This document shows, one piece after another, positions 50,257-58,663 of a DNA stretch of 64,000 nucleotides. The stretch is from Nocardia kruczakiae NBRC 101016. GTDB taxonomy: Bacteria > Actinomycetota > Actinomycetes > Mycobacteriales > Mycobacteriaceae. Where the stretch lies: NCBI RefSeq assembly GCF_001612965.1, contig NZ_BDBL01000033.1, forward strand, positions 38,756 through 102,755. The letters are read 5' to 3'. Below the pieces are notes generated by a model, which was not told the origin of the DNA, made no database searches, and saw nothing but the letters and a program-made list of their open reading frames with translations. The number at the start of each line of letters is the position of its first letter. The stretch's first letter is position 1. The position numbers and the translations under genes are program-made.

Positions 50257-51906
50257 CTATTTCGAGGACGCCTGGGATTCCTCGTCGGCCGGGCGCGAGC
50301 GGGCATGTTCGTTGGCCCACCGGTAGTCGGGCTTCCCGGCAGGCGAACGCTTGATCTCGTCCACGAACCACAGGCTGCGCGGCAGCTTGTAGGAGGAGAT
50401 CTCCTTGGTCAGCACCGGACGCAGCTCCTCGAGCGTCGGACGGTTGCCACCGCGACACTGCACGACCGCGGCCACCCGCTGTCCCCAGCGCTCGTCCGGC
50501 ACACCGATCACCAGCGCGTCGAAGATCTCCGGATGGCATTTGAGCGCACCCTCGACCTCCTCCGGGTAGATCTTCTCGCCGCCGCTGTTGATGCTGACCG
50601 ACCCGCGGCCCAGCATGGTCACGGTGCCGTCCTCCTCGACCCGGGCGAAGTCGCCGGGGATCGAGTAGCGAACGCCGTTGAACTCCTTGAACGTCGCGGC
50701 GGTCTTCACCGGGTCGTTGTAGTAACCGAGCGGGATGTTGCCGGTGCGGGCCAGCACACCCACCTGACCGGAGCCGGGCGCGACGGGGTTGCCCTCCTCG
50801 TCGATGACCGCGGTGGAGGCGTCGATCTTGACCCGGGGACCACCGGTATGGGTCGCCCCCTTGGCCGCCACCGACAGGCCGCCGAAACCGGTTTCCGAGG
50901 AGCCGATGGAATCGGTGATGACCGTATTCGGCAGCAGCTCGATGAACTCGTCCTTCAGCGCCGGGGAGAACAGCGCCGCACTGCTGGCCATCGCCCACAG
51001 ACTCGCGTGCTGGTACGGCTCACCGGTTTCCGGATGGCCCTCCTTGAGCGCGTCGAGCATCGGCCGCGCCATGGCGTCACCGGTGATGAAGATGAGGTTC
51101 ACGCCGTGGCGGTCGATCGCCTGCCACACGGTGTGGGCGCTGAACTCCGGCAGCATGATCGTCTTGCCGCCGTCGAACAGGCCGTGGAAGGTCGCCGACT
51201 GCGAACCGCCGTGGATCATCGGCGGGATCGGATAGCGGACCATCTGCCCACCGGCGGCGCCGGCCTTGGCCTGCTGCCACTCGTCCTCGATCGCCTCACC
51301 GGTAACGAAGTTGATGCCGCCGCCGAGCACCCGCCACCAGTCCTCGTGCCGCCACATGACGCCCTTGGGCATGCCGGTGGTGCCGCCGGTGTAGATCATG
51401 AAGATGTCGTCGTTGGAGCGGTCGCCGAAGTCGCGCTCGCCGTGCGAAGCCGCCAGGGCCGCTTCGTATTCCACCGAATCCGCGGGCAGCGGCACCTCGG
51501 CTTCGGTACCGTCGTTCACGGCGATGACCGTCTTCAACTTCGGCGTGTTCGGCCGCACGGCCGACACCTTGTCGCTGTAGCGACGTTCGTGAATCAGCGC
51601 GACCATATCGGAATTGTCGAAAATGTATTGCAACTCGTTCTCGACGTACCGGAAGTTCACGTTGATCATTACTGCCCGCGCCTTGAAGATCGCGACCATG
51701 GCCTCCACGGCCTCGATCGTGTTGCGCGAGTAGATGCCGACCTTGTCACCCGGCTGCACACCCTGTTCTTGCAGGTAGTGCGCCAATCGGTTGGCCCGGT
51801 CCTCCAGCTCGGCATAGGTCACCGAGCGGACGTCGTCGGCCAGCGCGACACGGTCCGGCACGAGGTCGATGGTGTGTTCGACAAGGTCCGCTATGTTGTA
51901 GCTCAC
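50257..51906 (-). CDS. fadD19: Steroid-CoA ligase FadD19
   Basis: The 549-aa AMP-forming acyl-CoA synthetase has A3 motif YTGGTTGMPKG, MWRHEDWWRVLGGG, SSETGFGG, and C-terminal GRGSVSINSGGEKIYPEEVE with AGKPDYRW holding the catalytic Lys. It is nearly colinear with M. tuberculosis FadD19 (548 aa). That enzyme activates the C26/C27 sterol side chain, and in Rhodococcus it is required for C-24-branched sterols. GTG 51906 is selected since homology (YNIADLVEHTIDLVPDRVA) begins there and a KstR-type operator lies 11 bp upstream; the open frame reaches 52032. Confidence 0.93.
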   Translation of the reverse strand: MSYNIADLVEHTIDLVPDRVALADDVRSVTYAELEDRANRLAHYLQEQGVQPGDKVGIYSRNTIEAVEAMVAIFKARAVMINVNFRYVENELQYIFDNSDMVALIHERRYSDKVSAVRPNTPKLKTVIAVNDGTEAEVPLPADSVEYEAALAASHGERDFGDRSNDDIFMIYTGGTTGMPKGVMWRHEDWWRVLGGGINFVTGEAIEDEWQQAKAGAAGGQMVRYPIPPMIHGGSQSATFHGLFDGGKTIMLPEFSAHTVWQAIDRHGVNLIFITGDAMARPMLDALKEGHPETGEPYQHASLWAMASSAALFSPALKDEFIELLPNTVITDSIGSSETGFGGLSVAAKGATHTGGPRVKIDASTAVIDEEGNPVAPGSGQVGVLARTGNIPLGYYNDPVKTAATFKEFNGVRYSIPGDFARVEEDGTVTMLGRGSVSINSGGEKIYPEEVEGALKCHPEIFDALVIGVPDERWGQRVAAVVQCRGGNRPTLEELRPVLTKEISSYKLPRSLWFVDEIKRSPAGKPDYRWANEHARSRPADEESQASSK

Positions 51907-51916
51907 AGGACCAAAA

Positions 51917-51930
51917 TAGAACGTGTTCTC
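51917..51930. promoter_or_regulatory. KstR-type operator upstream of fadD19
   Basis: TAGAACGTGTTCTC matches the KstR consensus except for the last base. It is 11 bp upstream of the fadD19 GTG, which supports that start codon over one 126 bp upstream. Confidence 0.72.
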
Positions 51931-52017
51931 ACGCCTGACAAGACTTGATTTACACAGTTTACTAATTCCGCCGAAGCGGCAGCGGGTTTTGCCGGAACGC
52001 GTATTCTGCAACGCCGA

Positions 52018-52047
52018 CGAGCCCGCCGGCACAGCCGGGCGGGCTCG
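52018..52047 (-). terminator. Hairpin between the second acyl-CoA synthetase gene and fadD19
   Basis: CGAGCCCGCC (52018-52027) and GGCGGGCTCG (52038-52047) form a 10-bp stem; GGC/GCC in the loop can also pair. It lies about 75 bp past the stop of the gene ending at 52121 and upstream of the fadD19 promoter, so it separates the two transcription units. Confidence 0.65.
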
Positions 52048-52120
52048 AGGGCGCGCGATCGAGGACGCCCCACACAGGGCAGGACGGTAAGGGCGTCCGG
52101 ACTCGATCGGCAGACTGCGG

Positions 52121-53662
52121 CTACGCGGGCACGTAACGCTCGCGCAGCTTGCGCTTGTACAACTTGCCGTTCGGATCGCGGGGCAGTTCGGGCAGGTAGT
52201 CGATGCTCCTGGGCAGCTTGTACTTCGCCAGGCGAGCCGCGGCGAACTCCATCAGCTCCCGGGTCAGCTCGTCGTCGGCCGCGACCCCTTCGGCCGGCTG
52301 CACGACCGCCTTGACCTCTTGGCCCCAATCCGGATGCGGGATACCGAAAACCGCCACGTCGGCGACCTTGGGATGGGTGATCAATTCACCCTCGATCTCG
52401 GCAGGATAGATGTTCACGCCCCCGGACAGGATCAGGTCCGAGCGCCGGTCGTGCAGGAACAGATAGCCGTCGGCATCCATATGCCCGATGTCGCCCACGG
52501 TGAACAGATCGCCCACCCGCGCGTCCTCGGTCTTCGACTTGTCCTTGTGGTACTCGAAGTTGGAACCGCCCATCTTCATGTACACCTGGCCGACCTCACC
52601 GGGTGCGACCTCGTCGCCGTTCTCGTCGAGCACCTTCACCACCGCGTACGGCCACGCCTTGCCGACCGAACCGGGCTTGCGCAACCACTCCTCGCCGGAG
52701 ATCGACGTGCCGCCACCCTCGGTCGCCGCGTAGTACTCGGTGACGACCGGACCCCACCACTCCAGCATCCTGCGCTTGGTCTCCTGCGGGCACGGCGCGG
52801 CGCCGTGGATCATGCAGCGCAGCGAGGAGACGTCGTAGCGCGCCCGCACCTCCTCCGGGAGGGCGAGCAGCCGGTGGAACTGGGTGGGAACCATATGGCT
52901 GTGGGTCACCCGATGCGTGTCGATCAGCCGCAGCATCTCCTCCGGATCCCACTTGTCCATCAGAACCACCTTGTGCCCCAATTGAATCGAGATCGAGGCG
53001 AAGTTCAGCACGGCGGTGTGATAGAGCGGCGAGCCGCAGATGTGCACGTGGTCGTCGAAGGGCTGGATGCCGAAGAGTCCGAAGAAGCCGGTCGCCTGCG
53101 GGCCCACCACATCGGGATCGGCGCCGGTCAGCGGACGCCGAACTCCCTTGGGGCGTCCGGTGGTTCCCGAGGTGTAGAGCATCGGCGCACCGGTGGTCCG
53201 GACGTCGGGGCGTCCGGACTCCCCCGCGCCGAGTTCGGCCAGAGGCTGGAAGCCGTCGATCTCGCCCACCGAATAACGCGCGCTCGCAGAAACATTCGCC
53301 TCATCGGCGGCGATCGACGCGGCCTCGGCGAAGCGCTCGTCGGCGATGAACACCTTCGCCTCGCTGTCGCCGAGAATGTAGGCGACCTCCGGACCGGTCA
53401 GATGCCAGTTCACCGCGACGATGTACAGCCCGGCCTGATAGGCCGCGAAGTACACGGCGAGCGCTTCGGTGGTGTTGTGCACCATCGACACCAGCACATC
53501 GCCGGGCTGTAAACCCTTGGCCTGTAAGCCTCGTGCGATGCGGTCGGCCTGATCGGCCAGCTCCCGGTAGCCGACCTCCCGCCCCGACGGATCGACGACC
53601 GCGATCCGATCGGGGTCGGCGGCCGCGATATTCCACAGTCCCAGCTTCTGCGCCGGCTCCAT
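52121..53662 (-). CDS. Acyl-CoA synthetase, substrate unassigned (FadD4-like)
   Basis: The 513-aa AMP-forming ligase has MLYTSGTTGRPKGVRRPLTG (A3), EYYAATEGGGTSISG, SDLILSGGVNIYPAEIE, and the final PNGKLYKRKL with the catalytic Lys. It is clearly different from FadD19 and from the FadD17 and FadD3 ligases known in sterol loci. ATG 53662 is preferred because GAGGAG stands eight bases upstream; a GTG at 53671 overlaps that site. A perfect KstR-type operator 20 bp upstream argues that it acts in sterol catabolism, perhaps on a shorter side-chain intermediate. Confidence 0.85.
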   Translation of the reverse strand: MEPAQKLGLWNIAAADPDRIAVVDPSGREVGYRELADQADRIARGLQAKGLQPGDVLVSMVHNTTEALAVYFAAYQAGLYIVAVNWHLTGPEVAYILGDSEAKVFIADERFAEAASIAADEANVSASARYSVGEIDGFQPLAELGAGESGRPDVRTTGAPMLYTSGTTGRPKGVRRPLTGADPDVVGPQATGFFGLFGIQPFDDHVHICGSPLYHTAVLNFASISIQLGHKVVLMDKWDPEEMLRLIDTHRVTHSHMVPTQFHRLLALPEEVRARYDVSSLRCMIHGAAPCPQETKRRMLEWWGPVVTEYYAATEGGGTSISGEEWLRKPGSVGKAWPYAVVKVLDENGDEVAPGEVGQVYMKMGGSNFEYHKDKSKTEDARVGDLFTVGDIGHMDADGYLFLHDRRSDLILSGGVNIYPAEIEGELITHPKVADVAVFGIPHPDWGQEVKAVVQPAEGVAADDELTRELMEFAAARLAKYKLPRSIDYLPELPRDPNGKLYKRKLRERYVPA

Positions 53663-53681
53663 CGAAGTCACTCCTCGAATC

Positions 53682-53695
53682 TAGAACGTGTTCTA
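53682..53695. promoter_or_regulatory. KstR-type operator overlapping the end of the upstream gene
   Basis: TAGAACGTGTTCTA is a full, perfectly palindromic match to the KstR consensus. It lies 20-33 bp upstream of the acyl-CoA synthetase ATG. Its last three bases (CTA) are, on the minus strand, the TAG stop codon of the upstream oxidoreductase gene. Confidence 0.78.
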
Positions 53696-54730
53696 CATCT
53701 GAACAAGGGGGGTGAGGCGGTGCAGCTGCGCCACGTCACGAACCGTCACCAGCAGCATTCCGACGCCCGCCGCCTCCCAGACCTTCAGCTGGGAGCGCAC
53801 ATGGTCCTCGTCGCCGATGATGGCGGTATCGAGGATCAGCTGGTCCGGAATCACGGCGGCGGCCTCGTCCTTGCGGCCGGAGCGGAACAGCCGGGTGATC
53901 TCGTCGACCTCGGCGCCGTACCCCATCCGGCGATAGACCTGGGCGTGGAAGTTCAGTTCCTCGGCGCCCATGCCGCCGATGTAGAGCGCCATCACCGGTT
54001 TGATCCGATCGATCTCGGCGCGGGCGTCGTCGGTGATGATCACCTGGCAGCTCGCCGCGATCTCGAAATCCTCGCGGGAACGCCGGGCACCGGGCCGGGC
54101 AAACCCCTCGTCGAGCCATTCGTCGTACATTCCGGCCAGTCGCGGCGTGTAGTAGATCGCCAGCCAGCCGTCGGCGATCTCGGCCGTCAGCGCCACGTTC
54201 TTGGGCCCCTCGGCGCCGAGCCAGATCGGCAGATCCGCACGTAGCGGATGGGTGATCGGCTTGAGCGGTTTACCCAGGCCGGTCGAGCCCGGCCCGTCGT
54301 AGGGCAGCCGGTACTGCGCGCCCTGGCTCACCACGGGCGCCTCGCGGGCCAGCACCTGGCGGATGATCCCGACGTACTCCCGGGTGCGCTGCAACGGTTT
54401 GGCGAACGGCTGGCCGTACCAGCCCTCCACCACCTGCGGACCGGAGACGCCCAGGCCCAGGATGTGGCGGCCACCGCTGAGGTGATCGAGGGTCAGCGCG
54501 GCCATCGCGGTCGCGGTGGGAGTGCGGGCGGACAGCTGCACCACGGATGTTCCCAGCCGCATCCGCTGGGTGGACGAGCCCCACCAGGCCAATGGCGTGA
54601 AGGCATCCGAACCCCAGGACTCGGCGGCGAAGACCGCGTCGAATCCGGCCTCCTCGGCGGCCACCACCAATTCCCCGGCGTTGGGCGGCGGCCCCGCACC
54701 CCAATATCCGAGCTGCAATCCGAACCGCAT
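53693..54730 (-). CDS. LLM-class flavin/F420-dependent oxidoreductase (Rv3520c-like)
   Basis: The 345-aa luciferase-like monooxygenase-fold protein starts MRFGLQLGYWGAGPPPNAGE, with FAAESWGSDAFTPLAWWGSS, LGTSVVQLSARTP and HILGLGVSGPQVVEGWYGQP. This closely matches Rv3520c of the M. tuberculosis sterol locus. LLM enzymes of this group bind F420 or FMN and reduce or oxygenate a substrate; the sterol step served is unknown. AAGGAGTCG precedes the start; ATG 54733 is one codon earlier. The stop codon is shared with a KstR-type operator. Confidence 0.88.
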   Translation of the reverse strand: MRFGLQLGYWGAGPPPNAGELVVAAEEAGFDAVFAAESWGSDAFTPLAWWGSSTQRMRLGTSVVQLSARTPTATAMAALTLDHLSGGRHILGLGVSGPQVVEGWYGQPFAKPLQRTREYVGIIRQVLAREAPVVSQGAQYRLPYDGPGSTGLGKPLKPITHPLRADLPIWLGAEGPKNVALTAEIADGWLAIYYTPRLAGMYDEWLDEGFARPGARRSREDFEIAASCQVIITDDARAEIDRIKPVMALYIGGMGAEELNFHAQVYRRMGYGAEVDEITRLFRSGRKDEAAAVIPDQLILDTAIIGDEDHVRSQLKVWEAAGVGMLLVTVRDVAQLHRLTPLVQM

Positions 54731-54807
54731 CATCGACTCCTTCCGCCCGGCCCGTTTCACCGAGCCCGCTGCCGGACACCTTTCCAGGTAGCCCTTGCCA
54801 CCAGAAT

Positions 54808-54821
54808 AAGAACCTGTTCTA
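54808..54821. promoter_or_regulatory. KstR-type operator between the LLM and DUF35 genes
   Basis: AAGAACCTGTTCTA matches TNNAACNNGTTNNA except for its first base. The region lies between divergent genes (starts 54730 and 54849), so it can control both the LLM oxidoreductase and the DUF35-ltp4-ltp3 operon. Confidence 0.68.
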
Positions 54822-54848
54822 CTCGATATCGTGACCAATGGGAACACC

Positions 54849-55859
54849 ATGACCGGCGTAATCGCGAAAGGCAGCGGTCCGGAAGCGGAACCCGCACCCG
54901 AGGTACTCAGCGCCGAACTACGAATGAAGTTCGACTACACCCGATCGGTCGGACCGACCATCGGCCGGTTCCTGACCGGACTGCGCGAGGGCCGGATCGT
55001 CGGCGTCCGCGGCAGCGACGGCCGGGTGATCGTGCCGCCGGCGGAATTCGATCCGGTGACCGCGGAGCGGCTGACCGACTTCGTCGACGTCTCCGATGTC
55101 GGCACGGTGCAGAGCTGGAGCTGGGTCGCCGATCCGCTGCCCGGCCAGCCGTTCGACCGCCCCTTCGCCTGGGCGCTGGTGAAATTCGACGGCGCCGACA
55201 CCGCGGTGCTGCATGCCCTCGACGTGTCCTCTCCCGACGAGGTGCGCAGCGGATTGCGCGTGCGGGTGCGCTGGGCCGCCGAACGCAGCGGCAGCATCCA
55301 CGACATCGCCTGCGTGGAACCGGGCGAGACCTCTTCGGCCCCAGCCGGTTCCACCTCGCCGGACGCCGATGCGGCCGAACCGGTCACCGGCATCGTCACG
55401 CCGATCGACCTGCGGTACAAGCACACCGCCTCGCCGACCGAGACGCGGTATCTGAAGGCGCTGGTCGAAGGTCGCCTGATCGGCGGTCGCGCCGACGCCG
55501 AGAGCAAGGTGTACTTCCCGCCCCGCGGCGCCGACCCGATCGACGGCCGCCCGACCGACGAGATGGTCGATCTGCCCGATACCGGCACCATCACCACGTT
55601 CTGCATCGTGAACGTGCCGTTCATGGGCCAGAAGATCAAGCCGCCGTACGTCACCGCGTACGTACTGCTCGACGGCGCCGATATTCCGGTGCTGCACCGG
55701 GTGCTGGGCTGTGACCCCAGCGAAGTCCGCATGGGTATGCGCGTGAAGGCGGTGTGGAAGCCGCGCGAGGAGTGGGGTTACACGCTGGAGAACGTGGACC
55801 ACTTCGAGCCCAACGGCGAGCCGGACGCGGACTACGACAGCTACCGGCACCACCTCTAG
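54849..55859 (+). CDS. Tandem DUF35 (OB-fold) protein, Rv3521-like
   Basis: The 336-aa protein consists of two similar halves (about residues 20-155 and 180-315). Each has a leading helix (FLTGLREGRIVGVRGSDGRV and YLKALVEGRLIGGRADAESK), a VIVPP/VYFPP turn, and a closing OB-fold with ALVKFDGAD / AYVLLDGAD and LRVRVRW / MRVKAVW. DUF35 proteins partner thiolase-like Ltp aldolases or acyl-CoA enzymes. Both halves lack the Cys residues of the usual zinc ribbon. It is the first gene of an operon with ltp4 and ltp3. ATG 54849 is preferred; GTG 54831 is in frame, 10 bp from the operator. Confidence 0.85.
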   Translation: MTGVIAKGSGPEAEPAPEVLSAELRMKFDYTRSVGPTIGRFLTGLREGRIVGVRGSDGRVIVPPAEFDPVTAERLTDFVDVSDVGTVQSWSWVADPLPGQPFDRPFAWALVKFDGADTAVLHALDVSSPDEVRSGLRVRVRWAAERSGSIHDIACVEPGETSSAPAGSTSPDADAAEPVTGIVTPIDLRYKHTASPTETRYLKALVEGRLIGGRADAESKVYFPPRGADPIDGRPTDEMVDLPDTGTITTFCIVNVPFMGQKIKPPYVTAYVLLDGADIPVLHRVLGCDPSEVRMGMRVKAVWKPREEWGYTLENVDHFEPNGEPDADYDSYRHHL

Positions 55860-55871
55860 GAGCGAAACACC

Positions 55872-56906
55872 TTGAGCGACAACGCAACAGATATCGCGGT
55901 GGTGGGCTTCGCCCACGCCCCGCATGTCCGTGAAACCTACGGCACCACCAACGGTGTCGAAATGCTGGTCCCGTGCTTCCGGCAGCTGTACGACAAACTC
56001 GGCATCGGCGTGTCCGATATCGACTTCTGGTGCTCGGGATCTTCCGATTACCTTGCCGGACGCGCCTTCTCGTTCATCTCCGCGATCGACTCGATCGGCG
56101 CCGTGCCCCCGATCAACGAATCGCACGTCGAAATGGACGCGGCCTGGGCACTGTACGAGGCGTGGGTGAAACTCCGGTCCGGACAGGCCGACACCGCCCT
56201 GGTCTACGGCTTCGGCAAGCCGTCGGCCGGCACGCTGCGGCAGGTGCTGACGATGCAGATGGATCCGTACCTGGTCGCCCCGCTGTGGCCGGACGCGGTC
56301 TCCGTGGCCGGACTGCAGGCCCGAGCCGGGCTCGACGCCGGACACTGGACCGAACGCGATATGGCCGCGGTCTCGGCCGCCGACGACGCCGAGATCGAGA
56401 AGCGGCTCGCCGCACCGTATGTCGCGAATCCGCTGCGCGAACACGACATCGCACCCATCACCGACGGCGCCGCCGCGATCGTGCTGGCCCGCGGCGACAA
56501 GGCCCGCGAACTGTGCGAGCGGCCCGCCTGGCTGACCGGTATGGCGCACCGCATCGACACCCCGATGATCGGCGCGCGCGATCTGACCACCTCCCCTTCC
56601 ACCGCGGCCGCGGCCAAGGCGGTGCTCGGCGGGGATGCGAGCGGATTCGATGTCGCCGAACTGCACGCGACCTACAGCCACGAACAGCTGATCCTGAAGC
56701 AGGCCATCGGACTGAGCGAGTCCACCCGCATCAACCCCTCGGGTGGCGCGCTGGCGGGCAATCCGATGTTCGCCGCCGGTCTCGAACGAATCGGCTACGC
56801 GGCCAACGAAATCATGAACGGCACCGCCGAGCGAGCCCTCGCACACGCCACCAGTGGTCCGGCGTTGCAGCAGAACTTGGTGGCCATCCTGGAGGCTGGA
56901 CGATGA
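55872..56906 (+). CDS. ltp4: Thiolase-like lipid-transfer protein Ltp4
   Basis: The 344-aa thiolase-superfamily protein of the SCP-X/Ltp type has DIAVVGFAHAPHVRETYGTT, DFWCSGSSDYLAG, ITDGAAAIVLARGD and NPSGGALAGNPMFAAGLERI. It lacks the ordinary thiolase CxG C-terminus, consistent with the aldol-lyase use of the fold. In Rhodococcus Ltp3 and Ltp4 are needed to remove the side chain of C-24-branched sterols. TTG 55872 follows AGGAGCG and lies 12 bp after the DUF35 stop. It overlaps ltp3 by four bases. Confidence 0.88.
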   Translation: MSDNATDIAVVGFAHAPHVRETYGTTNGVEMLVPCFRQLYDKLGIGVSDIDFWCSGSSDYLAGRAFSFISAIDSIGAVPPINESHVEMDAAWALYEAWVKLRSGQADTALVYGFGKPSAGTLRQVLTMQMDPYLVAPLWPDAVSVAGLQARAGLDAGHWTERDMAAVSAADDAEIEKRLAAPYVANPLREHDIAPITDGAAAIVLARGDKARELCERPAWLTGMAHRIDTPMIGARDLTTSPSTAAAAKAVLGGDASGFDVAELHATYSHEQLILKQAIGLSESTRINPSGGALAGNPMFAAGLERIGYAANEIMNGTAERALAHATSGPALQQNLVAILEAGR

Positions 56907-58069
56907 CCAATCAAGCCGCCGTACTCGGCACGGGACAAACCCATCACGTGACGAAACGGACCGATGTCTCTATGGCCGGTATGTGCCGCGAGGCAATCGA
57001 TCGCGCACTCGAAGATGCCGATCTGACCATGGCCGACATCGACGCCGTGATCGTCGGTAAGGCGCCGGATCTGTTCGAGGGCTCGATGATGCCCGAACTG
57101 TTCATGGCGGATGCCCTGGGCGCCACCGGAAAACCGCTGCTGCGCGTGCACACAGCGGGTTCGGTCGGCGGCTCGACCGGCGTGGTCGCCACCAACCACG
57201 TGCAGGCCGGCGTGTACCGCCGGGTGCTGGCGATCTGCTGGGAGAAGCAGTCCGAATCCAATGCCATGTGGGCCCTGTCGAATCCGGTGCCGTTCACGAT
57301 GCCGGTCGGCGCCGGCGCGGGCGGGTACTTCGCACCGCATGTGCGCGCGTACATCCGGCGGGCCAACGCTCCCCTGCACATCGGCGCGATGGTCGCGGTG
57401 AAGGATCGCCGCAACGGCGCGAAGAATCCGTTCGCGCATCTGCGCCAGCCCGATATCACCATGGAATCGGTACTCGCGTCCCAAATGCTCTGGGACCCGG
57501 TGCGTTTCGACGAGACCTGCCCCTCCTCCGACGGCGCGTGCGCGATCGTGATCGGCGACGAGGAATCGGCGAAGGCGGCCGAGGCATCGGGTAAGAAGGT
57601 CGCGTGGGTGCACGGCACCGCCATGCGCACCGAACCGCTGGCCTACTCCGGCCGCGACCAGGTCAACCCGCAGGCCGGACGCGACGCCGCGGCCGCGCTG
57701 TGGAAGCAGGCCGGGATCACCAATCCGCTCGAGGAGATCGACGCCGCCGAGATCTACGTCCCGTTCTCCTGGTTCGAGCCGATGTGGCTGGAGAACCTGG
57801 GCTTCACTCCCGAGGGCGAGGGCTGGAAGCTGGTCGATGCGCGCGAGACCGAAATCGGCGGGAAGCTGCCGGTCAATCCCTCGGGCGGCGTATTGAGTTC
57901 CAATCCGATCGGCGCATCCGGCATGATCCGCTTCGCGGAGGCGGCCAAGCAGGTAATGGGCCGGGCGGGCGATTACCAAGTCGAGGGGGCCCGAAAAGCG
58001 TTCGGCCATGCCTATGGTGGCGGATCACAGTACTTCTCGATGTGGGTAGTGGGCTCGGAACCACGGTGA
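56903..58069 (+). CDS. ltp3: Thiolase-like lipid-transfer protein Ltp3
   Basis: The 388-aa Ltp/SCP-X-type protein has VLGTGQTHHVTKRTDVSMAG, VHTAGSVGGSTGVVATNHVQ, CPSSDGACAIVIGDEE, VNPSGGVLSSNPIGASGMIR and HAYGGGSQYFSMWVVG in place of the thiolase C-terminal CxG loop. The start overlaps the ltp4 stop as ATGA, so the two are probably a complex together with the DUF35 partner, as for other Ltp-DUF35 aldolases. The expected reaction is retro-aldol cleavage of a tertiary beta-hydroxyacyl-CoA in branched side chains (inference). Confidence 0.88.
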   Translation: MTNQAAVLGTGQTHHVTKRTDVSMAGMCREAIDRALEDADLTMADIDAVIVGKAPDLFEGSMMPELFMADALGATGKPLLRVHTAGSVGGSTGVVATNHVQAGVYRRVLAICWEKQSESNAMWALSNPVPFTMPVGAGAGGYFAPHVRAYIRRANAPLHIGAMVAVKDRRNGAKNPFAHLRQPDITMESVLASQMLWDPVRFDETCPSSDGACAIVIGDEESAKAAEASGKKVAWVHGTAMRTEPLAYSGRDQVNPQAGRDAAAALWKQAGITNPLEEIDAAEIYVPFSWFEPMWLENLGFTPEGEGWKLVDARETEIGGKLPVNPSGGVLSSNPIGASGMIRFAEAAKQVMGRAGDYQVEGARKAFGHAYGGGSQYFSMWVVGSEPR

Positions 58070-58076
58070 CACGTAA

Positions 58077-58115
58077 TTCCGCCGGCATTTCCGGCTCACC
58101 GGATTGCCGGCGGAA
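58077..58115 (+). terminator. Two-tier hairpin after ltp3
   Basis: TTCCGCCGGC (58077-58086) and GCCGGCGGAA (58106-58115) form a perfect outer stem. Inside the loop TCCGG and CCGGA form a second stem with CTCA at the tip. It starts eight bases past the ltp3 stop and precedes the KSI-like gene by about 58 bp. Confidence 0.65.
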
Positions 58116-58172
58116 AGCACATTTGCAATTCCATCAGCAAATTCACCGAAACCACCGAGCCGGGAGTCCGAG

Positions 58173-58595
58173 ATGACCACAACCACCACCACCGAACATC
58201 CGGCGCGCCTGGCCGGACGGGCCTCCCAGGCCGCGGTGCGCGCCCGGGACAAGGAGGCGTGGCTGGCACTGTTCGCCGCCGACGGCATCGTCGAGGATCC
58301 GATCGGCCCCTCGGTCTTCGATCCCGAGGGTGTCGGCCATCGCGGCCGCGACGCCATCGCGGCGTTCTGGGACAAGGCCATCGCCCCCACCGAATCCATC
58401 GATTTCGTCTTCGGCGACTCCTTCGCCTGCGGCCACGAGGTGGCCTTCACCGGGCTGATCCGCACCCAGCTGGGCGGACATGTCATCGACGCGGAGGGCG
58501 TGTTCACCTACAGGGTCGACGACGCCGGCAAGATCGTGGCACTGCGCGCGTTCTGGGAAACCGATCGCGCGATGGGAACCATGCGCAAGCAGTGA
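58173..58595 (+). CDS. Ketosteroid-isomerase-like (NTF2/SnoaL fold) protein, Rv0760c-like
   Basis: The 140-aa protein has a Thr-rich start (MTTTTTTEHPARL), then the cone-shaped NTF2 fold pattern KEAWLALFAADGIVEDPIGP and EGVFTYRVDDAGKIVALRAF. It is recognisably the family of M. tuberculosis Rv0760c, a structural relative of steroid delta-5-isomerase whose own activity is unproven. ATG 58173 is taken, with GGGAG upstream. In M. tuberculosis the relative sits beside the phoPR-HIT genes; here it is placed between ltp3 and cyp125. A steroid-binding role is suggested by position only. Confidence 0.78.
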   Translation: MTTTTTTEHPARLAGRASQAAVRARDKEAWLALFAADGIVEDPIGPSVFDPEGVGHRGRDAIAAFWDKAIAPTESIDFVFGDSFACGHEVAFTGLIRTQLGGHVIDAEGVFTYRVDDAGKIVALRAFWETDRAMGTMRKQ

Positions 58596-58610
58596 GACCG
58601 CCGTACCGAC

Positions 58611-58645
58611 AACAGGGCGGGCACCCATCGGGTGCCCGCCCTGTT
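58611..58645. terminator. Bidirectional terminator between the KSI-like gene and cyp125
   Basis: AACAGGGCGGGCACCC (58611-58626) and GGGTGCCCGCCCTGTT (58630-58645) pair perfectly over 16 bp with an ATC loop. The site lies 15 bp past the KSI-like stop and 18 bp past the cyp125 stop on the other strand. A CGTGTTT tail follows on the plus strand. Confidence 0.85.
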
Positions 58646-58663
58646 CGTGTTTCAGGGTGCGAA

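Noticed and set aside
54918..56846. A long open frame on the minus strand opposite the DUF35 and ltp4 genes
   Set aside because: Its translation is Arg/His/Gly-rich without domain pattern, and the plus-strand genes are clearly real; it is a GC-bias shadow. The same holds for the long antisense frames over purB, fadE26, ptrB and the mce genes.
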